This document shows positions 35,109 to 47,008 of a DNA stretch of 64,000 bases, in pieces. The notes beneath the pieces were generated by a model. That model was not told where the DNA came from. It did no database searches and worked only from the letters and a program-made list of their open reading frames with translations. Made by a program: the position numbers and the translations under genes. Location of the stretch: the NCBI RefSeq assembly GCF_030272615.1, contig NC_081410.1:189121619-189185618 (forward strand). The letters are read 5' to 3'. Every line of letters starts with the position of its first letter. Position 1 is the first letter of the stretch. The DNA is from Cryptomeria japonica (Eukaryota; Streptophyta; Pinopsida; Cupressales; Cupressaceae).

Positions 35109-38100
35109 ATGATTGTTTTATCATGGAATGTCAAGGTTTTGAATAGAATCCCTAGACAAAAATTTGTTCGGGATTTGATTGCTTCTCATTACCCTAATAT
35201 TGTTTTCATTCAAGAAACTAAGTTAACAGTTGAGGCTATGATGAATAAAGCTTCTAGTATATGGTATATAGATTATTGCCAATGTTTAGGTGCCCAAGGA
35301 AATTCGGGTGGTTTGGCCCTCCTTTGGGATCCTAGAAGAATCATCCCTCATTGGTGGATGTTAAGTCGGTACTCTCTCTATATGGTTGCCACTAGTTTGG
35401 AGTCAAGGGAAACTTGTCTCTTCAATAATGTGTATGCTCCTACTGATATTTTGGTAAATTCATATCTTTGGGCTCATATCATATTTGTTTGTTCTCTGGT
35501 ACCTGTTCTTCCTTAGGTTATTGCCGAAGATTTCAATGCAGTTTGTAGTTTAGATGAGAAAAGAGGTGGTATTGCTAGACTTGATCCCCTGGCCACTCTA
35601 TTTCAGGAGAATATAGAACTATTAAATGTGATTGATGTGAAACCTACCAATGGTGTCTCTACTTGGAATAATAGGAGAAGTTGATTGGAATCAATTTCTG
35701 AGAGATTGGATAGATTTCTTGTCTCTTCCTTTTGGTTGAGTAATAGATGGAATACTTCTTCAGAGATTTTAGACTGGAGAGGGTCGGATAACTAGTCGAT
35801 TAAAATCTCCATGTTGCCTCCTAATATTTCATAGAGCCCCTTCTTTAAGTTCCAGCTTATGTGGTTGTGGGATCCTTCTCTCCAGTATCTGATGATTGAC
35901 TGGTGGAAAGTAGGGTGACCCCCTCATGGTACGACGATGTATACTTTTACCAAAAGTTTGCAATATGTGAAATATCAAATCAAGAGATGGAATAGACAGA
36001 GTTTTGGTAACCTTCACTTCAACAAAAAGGAAGCTCATGTTCAACTTGATTCTATCACTCAGGTGATCCATGATTAGGGGATGTACTTGGACCTTAGGCA
36101 GGAGGAATCCAGAGTTGTCAAACAACTAGAGGAATGGGAACTCCAAGAGGAGAACTTTTGGAAACAGATGTATAGGATTGATTGGCTACAAGGAGATAAG
36201 AATACTACCTTCTTTAATAATTCTATCAGAGCTATAAGAAATGGAAACCTCATTACCTCTTTGATGTCTTTGGATGGTGCTCTTCTTTCTTCAATGATTG
36301 AAATCTCTCAGGAAGCTCTTCAATACTTTTCCTCTATGTTTGCAGAAGATTCCCTTCCTGTTGTTGATGATGAATCCCTCATTCTTAGCTGCATTCCCTC
36401 TTTGGTTTCTAATGAAATGAAAATGACTCTCATGAGCCCTATCCTGTTGCAAGAGGTGGAAGATGTTGTATTCGATATGAAAAAAGGTAATGCTCCAAGT
36501 CTGGATGGTTTTCTGATTGAATTTTTTCAGCAGTTTTGGGAAATTATAAAGTGAAACCTTCTTGCAGTTATTTAGGAGTCCCATAGGAATAAGCATATGT
36601 TAAGAAATATTCATTCTACTTTTATAACTTTGATTCAAAAAAAAGAGAATGCAAACATATTAGATCAATTTAGACCCATTACACTTTGTAATGTTGTCTA
36701 TAAGATTATCACTAAACTAATAGTTTAGAGACTTAAGAGGTTCCTCAAAGATGTGATCTCTAATGAGAAGGGAGGCTTTGTCATGGGTAGACAAATTATT
36801 GATGGAATTGTGATTGGGGCTGAAACCATTCACTGGATGGCGACTTTGAAGGAAAAGGCAATGTTTATCAAATTGGAAATGGCAAAAGCTTATCACAAAG
36901 TCAAATGGGCCTTCTTACAAAAAATTATTCTAGCCTTTGGATTTTGTGGAGAATGGGTGGATTGGGTCATAAGTTGTGTCTCTTCTACCTCATTTTTTGT
37001 TTTGATCAATGGAAATCCTTCATAGTTGTTTCAAGCTTTGAGGGGGCTCTGGAAAGGGGATGCTCTTTCTCCCTATTTGTTTATTATCATGGTTGAGGAG
37101 CTTAGGAGATTTATCAAGGATAGGGTTAGACAGGGCTTGATTCAGGGATGGAGCTAGGATAATTGTTTGCCTCCTTATTTTCATCTTCAGTTTGTTGATG
37201 ACACTGCACTTATGGGCAGGGCTAAAAACAATGAAGCTATTAATTTCAAGAAAACTTTAGACACTTATTTGGTTGCATTAGGGCAAAAGATTAATGAGAC
37301 AAAGTCTTCTATCATCTTCTTCAAAAATCCTTGGGCGATTCAGCTTAGGATTGCTTTGATTCTTAGATTTTAGATTGGGGCTCTCCCTCTAGTGTACTTT
37401 GGGACCCCCCTTGGTACATGGCCTCAATTGAGAGAGTTTTTGCAGGAAATTTTAGACAAATTTTGAAAGAAGGTTACTCATTGGACTTGCAGATGGTTGT
37501 CTATTGTTGGTAGATTAACTCTCCTGAAGTCAGTGGTTGAAGCTCTCCCTATCTAGAGATGTTTTGTGCAAGTTTCTCCCTCTAGCTTTGTGAAGGATTT
37601 TAATGCCCTATCATGTCAATTTCTTTGGTCTAGAAATATTTTGGCTTCAAAATGGAGCCTAGTTAGATGGGGTATGGTTTGTAGGCCTAAGCAGGAAGGT
37701 GGACTTGGTCTTAGGCCTACGAGTATGTTTGGACAGGTTCTGGATATGAAGTTGTATTAGAGATGGTGTACGTCTCAGGATCAGGACTGGGCTAGAATCC
37801 TTACCTTTAAGTATCTTGGGGGAATTAATGGTATTAATGTTCCCCGATGTAGTCTAGAGGGAAAGGGGTCCATGATTTGTGACACTCTTAAAAGAGGCAC
37901 TAAACTTATTAAAGAAGGTATTTTATGGATATGTAACAGAGGTTTAGATGCTCTTTTTGGCATGATTCTTGGGATGGTCACCCTCCAATCATTTCTCAAT
38001 TCCCTCATCTTCAACCCATGTGACATTCTTTGTGTGAGGTTGGTTGGAGCGGGGTGGAAGAATTTTAAACCACTATACTCAAGGGATAGGTGGAGGTTGC

Positions 38101-39398
38101 TTGCTGGAAATATTCTCATGAATAGCCGGTTGGGGGATCTAAGGAGAATCGCCGGGAACTAGCTGAGATTTTGACTAGTAGACTTTGCAGTAATCTCAAT
38201 TGTGAAGATGCATTGGCTTGGGGTCCAGATCCAAAGGGGAAAAAAATTATGGCTTCTGGTTACCTAGTTTTAGATAGTAAGCTCCATGGTCATGGAGGTG
38301 TGCCATAGTGGAAGAAGGTTTGGAATAGATTTTCTTGTCCCAAGTGTAATTTTTTTTCTTTGGTTGGTTTCCCACAATAGATGTCTCACCTGGTAGAATT
38401 TGAGGAAGAGAGGCTTTCAAGGTTCATCAATCTGTGTTCCTTGCAGAAATGAGGAAGAGAGTACTTCTCATATTTTCTTCCAATGTTCTTATGTGAGAGA
38501 GGTTTGGAATCTTTGGTGGGGAGCATGGAATCATGCTTGTGTTTATGCTACCTCCTTGGTGGAGTTTTGGGAGAGCCTAGGGTGGCCTCCAATGAAGACT
38601 ACCTATCTTCAGATGGCTTGGACTCTTGGCCCCAACTTTATTCTTTGGAATTTATGGTTAGAAAGGAACCAAATAATTTTTCAAGGTTCTGATATGGGTA
38701 GCTTTCTGATTTGGAGGAAGGTTGTTTGCAAACTCTCAGAGACTATTGTAGCTAAGTTTTATTTGTCTTCTCCTATTGAGGTTGGGGACCTAGCTACAGT
38801 TAGAAAACTTAATCTAGTTGGTAATGCAAATGGCGTTGGTTCTGGGAGGCAATCAAGATAATCTAAACAGAAAATTCATAGAGATGGAAGATGGCTTCCT
38901 CCTCCGGATGGGGTTCTGAAGATTAATATTGATGGCTCATCCAAAGGAAATTCAGGACAAGCTGGAATTGGTGGTATTGGCAGAAGTAGTGATGGAAATG
39001 TTGAGTTATTTGTTTTTATCTATAAAGGACATCATTCAAATAATGTGATGGAAGCCCTTGCTATTTTACATGGTATCAAGATTGGATGCTCTTTAGGCTA
39101 GAGAAGGATTATTTATGAGTCAAACTCATAGATTGTGGTGGATATGTTGAATGAATGTTAGTTGGATGGGGTCTTGTGGCAATTAGCCTATGTGGCCAAG
39201 ATGATCCTGAATCTCGAGAGATCCTTGGACTCCATTTCCTTTTGTCACATTCCCAGGGAGTGGAATAAAGTGGTTGATTATTTGGCTAAGTGGTCTTCTA
39301 AGAGCTTAGCGGGGTGGGATGTGGATAAATGGGAGGCTCTTCCTTTAGATTATTTGGAGGCTTTGAGAGAGTTGATCCGGGATGATGGAAACTTGTAA
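35109..39398 (+). pseudogene. LINE-1 ORF2: endonuclease, RT, zf-RVT and RNase H (nonsense-riddled)
   Basis: Starts MIVLSWNVKVLNRIPRQKFV with FIQETKL, the endonuclease N-terminus. ...IAEDFNAVCSLDEKRGG follows after the first stop. The RT shows DQFRPITLCNVVYKIITK, KLEMAKAYHKVKWAFL and QFVDDTALMG (polymerase box FVDD, ~37180-37205). The zf-RVT has CVPCRNEEESTSHIFFQC. RNase H has KINIDGSSKGNSGQAG, with a conserved Asp changed in YESNS. Nearly the whole length is one frame, broken by about 16 stops; examples are 35514 TAG, 35682 TGA, 35793 TAG, 37155 TAG, 37464 TGA and 37554 TAG. Two compensating frameshifts occur near 37955 and in the T-run at about 38350. Confidence 0.93.
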
Positions 39399-39535
39399 TG
39401 ACTTTCTTTTGGTGTTGTCTTTTGAGCTCTTGGTTGGCTTGTCTTGTTTGGGAAGTTTGAGTAGGCCTATGGACTTATATTTTGTAATAATTGATCTTTT
39501 CTAAATAAAAAATTTACCCCTCTTTATTCCAAAAA
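39399..39535 (+). other. LINE-1 3' UTR and A-rich tail
   Basis: Non-coding tail from TAATGACTTTC to CCAAAAAAATAAAA. TAAATAAAAAATTT at about 39500 could serve as the polyadenylation signal. Confidence 0.7.
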
Positions 39536-39800
39536 AATAAAATTGAGCGAATTATTTAATCAAAGAGGAATAGTTAGGATTAGTCAAATAAGATCAAGAT
39601 TAATTGATTAGAAAGAGATAATGATGAATATTAATTAAATAATAAAGGTTATTTAATTAATGGTTTAGAAGAACAATAATTAAAATTAGAAGAAGAAACT
39701 TAGTACTAATTAAATAATTAAAAATTATTTAATCAATTTAGACAAAAAAGGTTAGTGAAAAGTGTCGTCAAAGACTTAGCACAATTTTTCAGTGTCTAGA
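39536..39800 (-). mobile_element. Gypsy-like LTR split by LINE-1, right piece
   Basis: AT-rich ATTAATTAAATAATAAAGG and AATTAAATAATTAAAAATTATTT blocks, ending near CAGTGTCTAGA, parallel the end of 22011-22778. Confidence 0.5.
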
Positions 39801-40130
39801 TGTATCTTGGGCTATGACGGTGAGTCTCAATAATACAACTCCTTTGTATCTTGTCCTAAGGTTGTGTGCCTTAGCATTAAAAGTACTATCAGGTGTTTTC
39901 ATCTCCTTGGCCTTGAGTGTAAAACATTGTAATCAATTATTTATATTGTGAGTGTGATTCTCATGTGTTTGTTATGCCTTGTTCTTTCATATTTCATAAT
40001 TGTAGTGATAATTTAATTGTGGTTTGAAGTTTGATAAATCAGAAGTAAAGTATTTTAAGGTTCAAATTGATTCAACACCCCCCCCCCCCTCAATCCTCTG
40101 GTGTGTTCAAAAAACCATACATGTTGGAAA
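39801..40130 (+). other. Copia-LTR-like sequence, right piece
   Basis: Ends in a 13-C tract and CTCAATCCTCTGGTGTGTTCA (about 40078-40108), like the C-tract end of copia-2 LTRs. It probably joins 32095-32459. No primer site follows, so this is an LTR fragment or solo LTR. Confidence 0.45.
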
Positions 40131-40960
40131 CATTCATTCATTTTAAATATAATGAAAAAGATTGATTTAACTAACATAATCATATGATTCACTAACTTAC
40201 ATTTTCATGAAAGTCAATCAATGCAAACATTTAAATCATTAAATAAAACTACTTATACATCTGCATGGTGTGTGCATCAAGATTCCTCAAGCCGTTCATT
40301 TTTGGGAGTCTAAGACACTTCTTCCTCAAGCGCGTTCTTACCTTCGACAAGTACCTACACACAATTACACTTGAATCTTCATTGGTGGCTTAGTCCATAA
40401 AACTATAGCTCAAGCAAATACTCATACATTATTCAGAATTTCCAATTTAAACTTCATGCAATTCAATTATCTATTTACACATAATTAAATATTCATTAAA
40501 TAATCAACCTCAATTACCATCAACTTATTGCATTTTTTAAGCAAATAAAAAATCAAGATGTGATAGCTATTGGTGGCTAGCAATATTTATGGATGTGTCA
40601 AAGTTTGTAAAAGGACATAATGCTTTTCATAGGTTTTCAAGTTAAAATTTTCAAGATCACTTCCCCTTACTATCATTTTTGTAGATAGGCTCTATTTTAA
40701 TAGTGGGGCATAGATTTCATAAGGGAAAAAACAAATAAGTATAGAAATAAATACAATTAAATATTGGTGCCCACAAATTACTTCATAAAATGGGTGGAAG
40801 AAATTCCCACAAGGAATGCAACCTCAAACATGGTGATTAATTTTTTTCTAAATAACATAGTCACCAGGTTCAATGCCATCAATAATTGTTGTTGACAATT
40901 CAATGTGTCTTAGATCTCAAAAATTTATTGATGTGTGATCACAATATGGGATCTCTTTTT
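40131..40960. other. Unassigned sequence
   Basis: No coding frame, no repeat partner seen in the window. Confidence 0.4.
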
Positions 40961-41291
40961 TGGAACGTGTTTAATGTCTCCCCTTAATATTTGTGACATG
41001 GTTTAACAACCTCTTATGAGATCCTTAATTATAATGGTAGCAGTATCCTGAATAGGTGCATCTTTTGTAAAAGTAGCCAACTCAACTCCATAGCAGTGGT
41101 ATCACAAAGGGGTCCCAAGTTAAAATCCCCTCAAGTAATGATAAGGGTGAGATTATTGGAACATGTCCAGTGTCCCCCATCGAGAATTATAACATGGTTT
41201 AATAGCCTCTTGTGAAATCCTTAACTGGAATGGTAGAAAAATCCTATATAGGTTCATCTTTTGGGAAAATTAGCCAACTCAACTTCCTACA
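40961..41291 (+). mobile_element. 331-bp TRIM element
   Basis: Direct repeats 40961-41095 and 41157-41291, 135 bp each, both start TGGAAC(G/A)TGT and end in CA. The 61-bp interior begins GTGGTATCACAAAGG, a Met-tRNA-type primer site with changes, and ends AAGGGTGAGATTAT, a purine tract against the right repeat. That is the minimal anatomy of an LTR retroelement without genes. The flanks share CTCTT (40953-40957 and 41292-41296), but three T's separate the left copy from the LTR, so the target duplication is uncertain. Confidence 0.75.
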
Positions 41292-41414
41292 CTCTTTAAC
41301 ACGTTCATCACATTATCATCCATATTATAAAAATAAACAAGCTAAATCAAACAAAAATAGACAAGCTAAATCAAGAAACAAATGCATCATGAACATCATC
41401 TAGAAATTTTTGGC

Positions 41415-41640
41415 TATAAACAAGAAAAGATGGGATGATAAGTTAAATTTTATCATCTGAGCAAATAGAGTAACTTACAAGAAGGCTATTGGGAAGATTC
41501 CATTTGAATTATTATATGGTATTCAAGCCAAATTTCTAATCAACATTGAATTACTAGAGTACAATTACTATAACAAATACAAGGGGAAGAAGAAATTTTT
41601 ACCTCATAAAGAATACATGAGTTGATCAAAATGGAGGAGA
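41415..41640 (+). pseudogene. Ty3/gypsy integrase C-terminal fragment
   Basis: Translation gives ANRVTYKKAIGKIPFELLYG followed by IQAKFLINIELLEYN. This fits the end of the gypsy integrase core, where xxT(G/K)xxPFxLVYGxEAxxPIxxE is typical. It is isolated, with stops before and after. The reading comes from pattern memory, so certainty is moderate. Confidence 0.45.
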
Positions 41641-41861
41641 AAAGGAGAGTTGCCCATTAGGGAAGTTTTTTGAGGCAATAAAAGATGAATTACCTCTTTG
41701 ATAATAGGGCAATCAAAATGGAGTTCAAATGGATTTTTTGTCCTCATATGGAAGTCCAAGTCAAAAGAAAAGGTTGGAAAGATGGAAGGAGAAATATTTT
41801 TCATAGGGGCCTCCTCATCAAGATTTAAATTGATAAGATAGGTTAATATATTATTTCCACT

Positions 41862-43039
41862 TGTTAGCACCCCATTTTATTGTGTCTCATTTTGCCTCAT
41901 TTTTCTCTAAAGGTCTAAATTTTTATTTTGATTAGCCTAGGTTTATAAATAGTATGAGAAATTATAAATGGGTTGGTCATGATTAGATTTTTCCAATATA
42001 TGTTACATTAATCCATTATTCCATTCTTTAGTTAAATACCCAAGTTGAAAAAATCAAGAATGGTTGTGTGAAAGTTGTTGGAGTGTTAGAGTTTTGGGTG
42101 TACTCTCAACATGCCTTTTTTATTGCTTTGAAAACTCTACCAAATACTTTACATGAATTTATTTAAGTGATGATTTTATCGGCTAGTTAGATTATTGATG
42201 TTTCTATTCCCCTCCTACTACTTCTTTGATCTTCCTAATCTATTAATTTCAAAAGTTAAAGTTTCCTAAGTGTTATTTTTATTGGGCTTTCAAACCCTTA
42301 GTGTCCCCCTCTTACTTTTTTATCATTCCTTGCCATCCTTGATCCCTCAAGGCCAAAGTACTTTATAAGCCTAAGAACTTTATTTTTAAGACTTCCAAAC
42401 TTCTTCTTCCGTCCATCCCTTAGTACAATATGCCTTGAATCCCTAATTCCCTAACTCTCTAACCCTTAGAGTGTCAAACTTCTCTATCAAATGTTCCTTC
42501 TCCATCATCCTAGTCATACCTCCTTCTGCATCTTATCATCCTATTCATACCTCCCTTGAAATTATGGCATCCCAATTCCTTCTACCTATTTCCCTTATCG
42601 ATTTGCAAAGTTTCCCATTCCCTTTTACCACTTTTGGCAGCCATCAAGCACTATCTTCAATCCTCAATTCTTGAAATTTCCCTTGTGAATTATTCTAATT
42701 ACATTAGAATTTTGGGTTTTCCCTTGTCTTCCTAATGCTACCTTTCCTCTTACTGATGGCATGTCGATGTCATCCCCTCTTATTGATGTCATATATCCCA
42801 AGAAATCCTCATTGATGATGTCATCACTCTTTTGAAGTTTTAAGCTTTCCTCTACCTACCTACCATCCTTTTCTTCCCCAATTGTCCAAAAGTCTACCAC
42901 TCCTTTGATAAAATCATGAGAATATCATACACCCCTTTGGACTTTTAAAGAGTCATATCCTCTGTCTATTGAAAAACCTTAGCAATTGTTTGATGGTGTG
43001 GTGCTTGATATATGTATGTTATTAGGGTATCAAAGGTGG
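41862..43039 (+). other. Possible gypsy LTR remnant
   Basis: Starts TGTTAGCACCCCATTTT, reminiscent of the TGT-n-CCC starts of the other gypsy-like LTRs, and lies downstream of the integrase fragment as a 3' LTR would. It is pyrimidine-rich with TGATGTCAT motifs at 42738-42812. No partner LTR in the window and no coding frame. Confidence 0.35.
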
Positions 43040-44174
43040 TTGTGTTCTTCATTGAATGTTCTTGTACACAAAATAACTAAGAGGGGTGGGGTTAATCATT
43101 TGTACAAACAAATCTAAAAAAAAATTCTTTAGATTAGATCCTTGGCAACATAACTTTATTGCTTAATTCACAAAAAGATGTGAGCATAAAAGAAAATAAG
43201 AAAAGAACACATCATACACAATGAAACACCAAATTTTACATGGAAAACCCTATTAGGGGAAAAACCACAAAGAATGATATTCACAATATATGAACACTTG
43301 TTAGGGTGACACCAGTTAAGGTTTTTTTTACAAAGAAAGGCTCACTACCTGAAAGAATGAAAGAAAGACTCATTGCCAAAGGGATCACTGCACAGATGAA
43401 GAAGAATAAAATAAAAAGAATCCACCACTGATATACTTATGCATTTTTAATATCTATAGATACCTTCATCTCATTGCTTTCGGTAACTAACACATGAAAG
43501 TCCATATTGGTCAACACTTTTCACCAATTCAATCAACACTCATTAAATTATCAGGGAGATAGATCCTTTTTCACACACCTTCATCACATTTCACTTACTT
43601 TCTATACACACACCACACATACTCTCTTCACACACACACACACACACCTATTCATCCTCAACAAACTAATCTTTATTTATATCATCCTCACATATGCAAA
43701 ATTTCCCAAGGTTAACTAAGCATCTTAACTAAACACAATTCAAATTAGGTTGGAACTAAAAGTTCTTGCGATGGAAAAGAATGTAAAGTGGACCACAACA
43801 CATCTTAAATGAGACCAAAATAAACATCAAACATGTTATACAATGATCCATAATAATCAGAGCAATAACGTGAAGTGTAAACACTTGAGGTTGGCCAAAC
43901 CTAGAGTAAATACGATCAAACTTTGAAACCACTCTTCCAAAGCCCAAGGACATGTGCCAACTAAATAGAATGAAGCTAAGGACATTATCAACTTATCTCC
44001 AAAACTGAAATACTATAAATCATAAGGCAAAGAGATACCGAGCATGCATTTCACATGGAAACATTGTCAAACATTGTCACACACTAGTGAACACAACTTC
44101 CTTAGCACTATAATCTAAAGCACCAAATCCTAAATATAGCATCTCTAAACACTTCTTAACAACATATCCAATTT

Positions 44175-45150
44175 AATCCAAAGGGGCTTCAAATTCCCTA
44201 ATAGATGTGAGCTCTGTCAGAAGGAGGGGGAATTAGTTGATCGCCTTTTTTTTCATTGTTCCTTCACAAGGGAAATCTGGTGTAAAATGTTGGAAAAATG
44301 GAAAATTAACTATGTCATGAACAAAAGCATTAAGGATATCATATGGCAATGGAATTATCCTACCAAATGTCAAATCATTAAGAACCTATGTTCTTTGACT
44401 CTCCCCATGATATGTTGGGGCATTTGGAAAGAAAGGAATAACAAGATATTTAGGGAAGATAAGTGTAATACTCAGGTAGTCTTTGAAAAAATATGCAGGG
44501 CTATAAAGGAGAACATCAACATCCCTCACAAGAATAATCAGAAATGGGCTATTATTGATATGAATGATTTAGAAAAAGACATTCTTACTGAATGGAACCT
44601 AAGTCATAAGGTCTACAGATCGAACAACAAGAAGAAGAGAGATAACATTGTTTGGAGGTTTCCTAATTATGACTGGATAAAGGTTAATTTTGATGGGGCA
44701 GCCAAAGGGAACCCTGGAAAGGCTGGTGGAGGTGGAGTTATCAGAAATGCTCAAGGAAGTTGTATTGCTGCTTTTGCTTCCCCTTTTGGAACCCAAAACA
44801 ACCATGTGGCTGAAGCTATGGCCATGCTTAAGAGCCTCCAGTTAGCCCAGGAATTCAAATTTAAAAAAATCTGGCTCGAAGGGGACTCTTTAAATATTAT
44901 ACAAGCCCTCAAAGGTATTAGTTCAGTTTCCTGGAATATTGCCAATATTATAAAAAATGCTAAAGCTATCCTTAATAACTATGTTAGCATTATTATAACC
45001 CACACATTTAGAGAGGGTAACAAGGTAGCGGATATCCTTGCTAATGAAGGGGTTAATTTGGAGAAGGGCGTCAAATATATAGGGGAAGATCACATCAAGT
45101 GGGAGATTAAGGAACAATTATATTTTGATCACCTTAATGGATCAAGCTAA
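44175..45150 (+). CDS. LINE-2 ORF2 C-terminus: zf-RVT and intact RNase H domain
   Basis: The frame is open from the truncation point to TAA at 45148-45150, about 325 codons; the first internal Met is at 44287-44289. The zf-RVT-like part has RCELCQKEGELVDRLFFHC, where the usual His before FFHC is Arg. The RNase H domain has VNFDGAAKGNPGKAGGGG (Asp), HVAEAMAMLKSL (Glu), WLEGDSLNII (Asp) and NKVADILANEG (Asp). The four catalytic acidic residues are therefore present. No stop or frameshift. As a 5'-truncated insertion it lacks the endonuclease and RT and probably a promoter, so expression is doubtful. Confidence 0.85.
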
Positions 45151-47008
45151 TATTATGATTGATTTCTGGGGAATGAGTACCAATGACAGATTTTGGGGGC
45201 GGATGAACTGCCAGATGATGAGTGTTTCTCGGCATCATAACCAAGATCATATGTGTGTGAAAGGTAATTGTAATAATAGCCAGGTTCGTATGAACATGAG
45301 TGGCAATCTCAAAATTGTGAGAGACTCTTTACAAGGGGAAACCAGAAATTCAGAGTTCTACTCGCGGGCCAAGAGTTGTAACAGAGGATATTGTTACCTC
45401 GAAAGCAGAATGGGAGGCAACCTTAACAGGAATGAACCTTCATGTTGTGAGCACTGGAAGAGTGAAAGAAAGGTGTGGAGAAGGCTCCATAGACATGGTT
45501 TCACTGATTATATGGAGAAGCTCCATGGTAGTAGAAACTCTGTGTCTCACGGGTTCGCTAAAAGCTAGAGCAATAACAGGGCTACCCTGTTTGGAGAAAT
45601 CTAGCAAATCGATGAAAGTTTGATCTCGGAGGTCACGGGACTCAAGATGGAGGGCACAAAATTCTATAGGGATAGAAAGTATGCCGCTGAGGCCTTCAAA
45701 AATTTCCCTAAGATGGAGGATGAGAAGGGCAACTTGGAGAAGAAGGACAACATATCATACTTCACCCCTCAACAAGTAAAACCTTTCTGGCAAAAAGTTC
45801 TTAAGGCTTTAATGGAATATTTAACTGTGGATGGCAGGTTTACGAAAATTTACAATTATCATTTCGCCATCCTGAACCACTTCCGCCATGGGGCTAAAAT
45901 ATCTTTGCCCTTCTATTTAGCCTCTTCTCTAAACGAGAGCCTGGCCGACCATATTAAAAAACCCAGCTCCTACCCTCTTGCGCACCAGGGACTCATTCTG
46001 CTGATTTATGAATATATGAAGGATAAGGCTAGGGCTACCAAGGATGACCCTTTAATCATCAATGCTCAGATTTCTAAGAAATGCATTGACTCTGATTTGA
46101 TTGGGGAGACCAGCACCCCTACCCATAAAAAAAGGAAGGTTGAAATTGTGCAGGAAGAAAAGGATGTGCTTTGTGAGGAAGAAGAGGGAAAGAATAAGGA
46201 AAATATTTTTGAAATGGAGATTAACAAGGAGGAGAATTATGGGGAAGGAGAGGAAGGGGGCAATTCTGAGAATCGTCAACCTAACCCTGAAGGCTCGGAA
46301 ATTGAGAAAGAGGCTCTGAAGCCTAAGGAAGGTGAAAACCCTAATGTGGAGGAGACGGAACAGAGCAAGGATTCTACGGACACCATTCTGTATACCACCC
46401 GCAATCGCACCCTTGAATTCTTCAATTTTTAGAAGTGGGTGGTGGAAAATATTACTAGCATGTAGGGTAAACAAAGGGAGCTAGAAATTAAGATCAACAA
46501 GCTGATCAACATGTCTGAATCTGGGAAGCAGCACGAGGAGATGGAGAATAGTGAAGCGGAGGAGGAAATGGAAATGGAAGACTGGCTAGAGAAAGATTTG
46601 ATAAAAGGTGACCTGAAACATCTGGAGGACGTCATCAAAATAATGAAGGAACAGATGGAGGAGGATAAGGACAATGTCAATGCCCGGATGGCTAGAAACG
46701 AGAAAGCCTTGAAAAGCCTTATGGACCATAGCCTCTAGGTTCTTAAAGTCTCCTCCCAGAACATGAATGCACTGGTGAATCATCTGGAAAAGAAAAACCA
46801 GGAGAAGAACCTGGTAGTTATTGAAGATGCTCCTACTTCCAACCTAAGCCACCAGACCCCTAGGCGCAGAACCAGACAGACTACGGCGGAGAAGGATATG
46901 AAGATGAAAGAAAGCCAGATAGCTCAGGAAAATACCGACTTGAGGGAAGCGACCAAGGCAATGATGCTTTTGGTGCAGGATGCAGAAGAAACCATGAAGA
47001 ATTTCTAA
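45137..47008 (+). pseudogene. LINE-2 extra ORF downstream of RNase H (unknown protein, five TAG stops)
   Basis: One frame runs about 624 codons from ATG 45137, which overlaps the ORF2 stop by 14 nt, to TAA 47006-47008. It is broken only by TAG at 45566, 45602, 46430, 46463 and 46736. Several positions suit an original Gln (F-Q-KW, M-Q-GK, SL-Q-VL). N-terminal part: Cys/His/Arg/Asn-rich. Middle: SEVTGLKMEGTKFYRDRKYA, then a helical region with FTPQQVKPFWQKVLKALMEYL. Next come HKKRKVE, which looks like a nuclear localisation signal, and a strongly acidic tract. C-terminal part: long heptad-like Glu/Lys-rich helices suggesting coiled coil, with RRRTRQ. I do not recognise the family. LINE-1 has no equivalent. 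Confidence 0.7.

Larger units (their letters stand above)
33345..39535 (+). mobile_element. LINE-1: near full-length plant L1-type non-LTR element
   Basis: ORF1 with a DUF4283-like region and a degenerate zinc knuckle is followed by ORF2 with an AP-type endonuclease, reverse transcriptase, zf-RVT and RNase H. A short 3' UTR then ends in TAAATAAAAAATTT...CCAAAAAAATAAAA. The order and domain set are those of plant L1 elements. It is inserted in a gypsy-like LTR. Target duplication cannot be fixed because both flanks are AT-rich. The 5' end is approximate; about 300 bp of 5' UTR precede ORF1. Confidence 0.9.

Noticed and set aside
41604-41870. 88-codon minus-strand frame
   Set aside because: Shadow of the plus-strand gypsy remnant; no recognisable motif.
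44287-45150. Host RNase H-like gene
   Set aside because: It lies directly downstream of a zf-RVT region and inside a LINE target duplication, so it is the C-terminal end of LINE ORF2.
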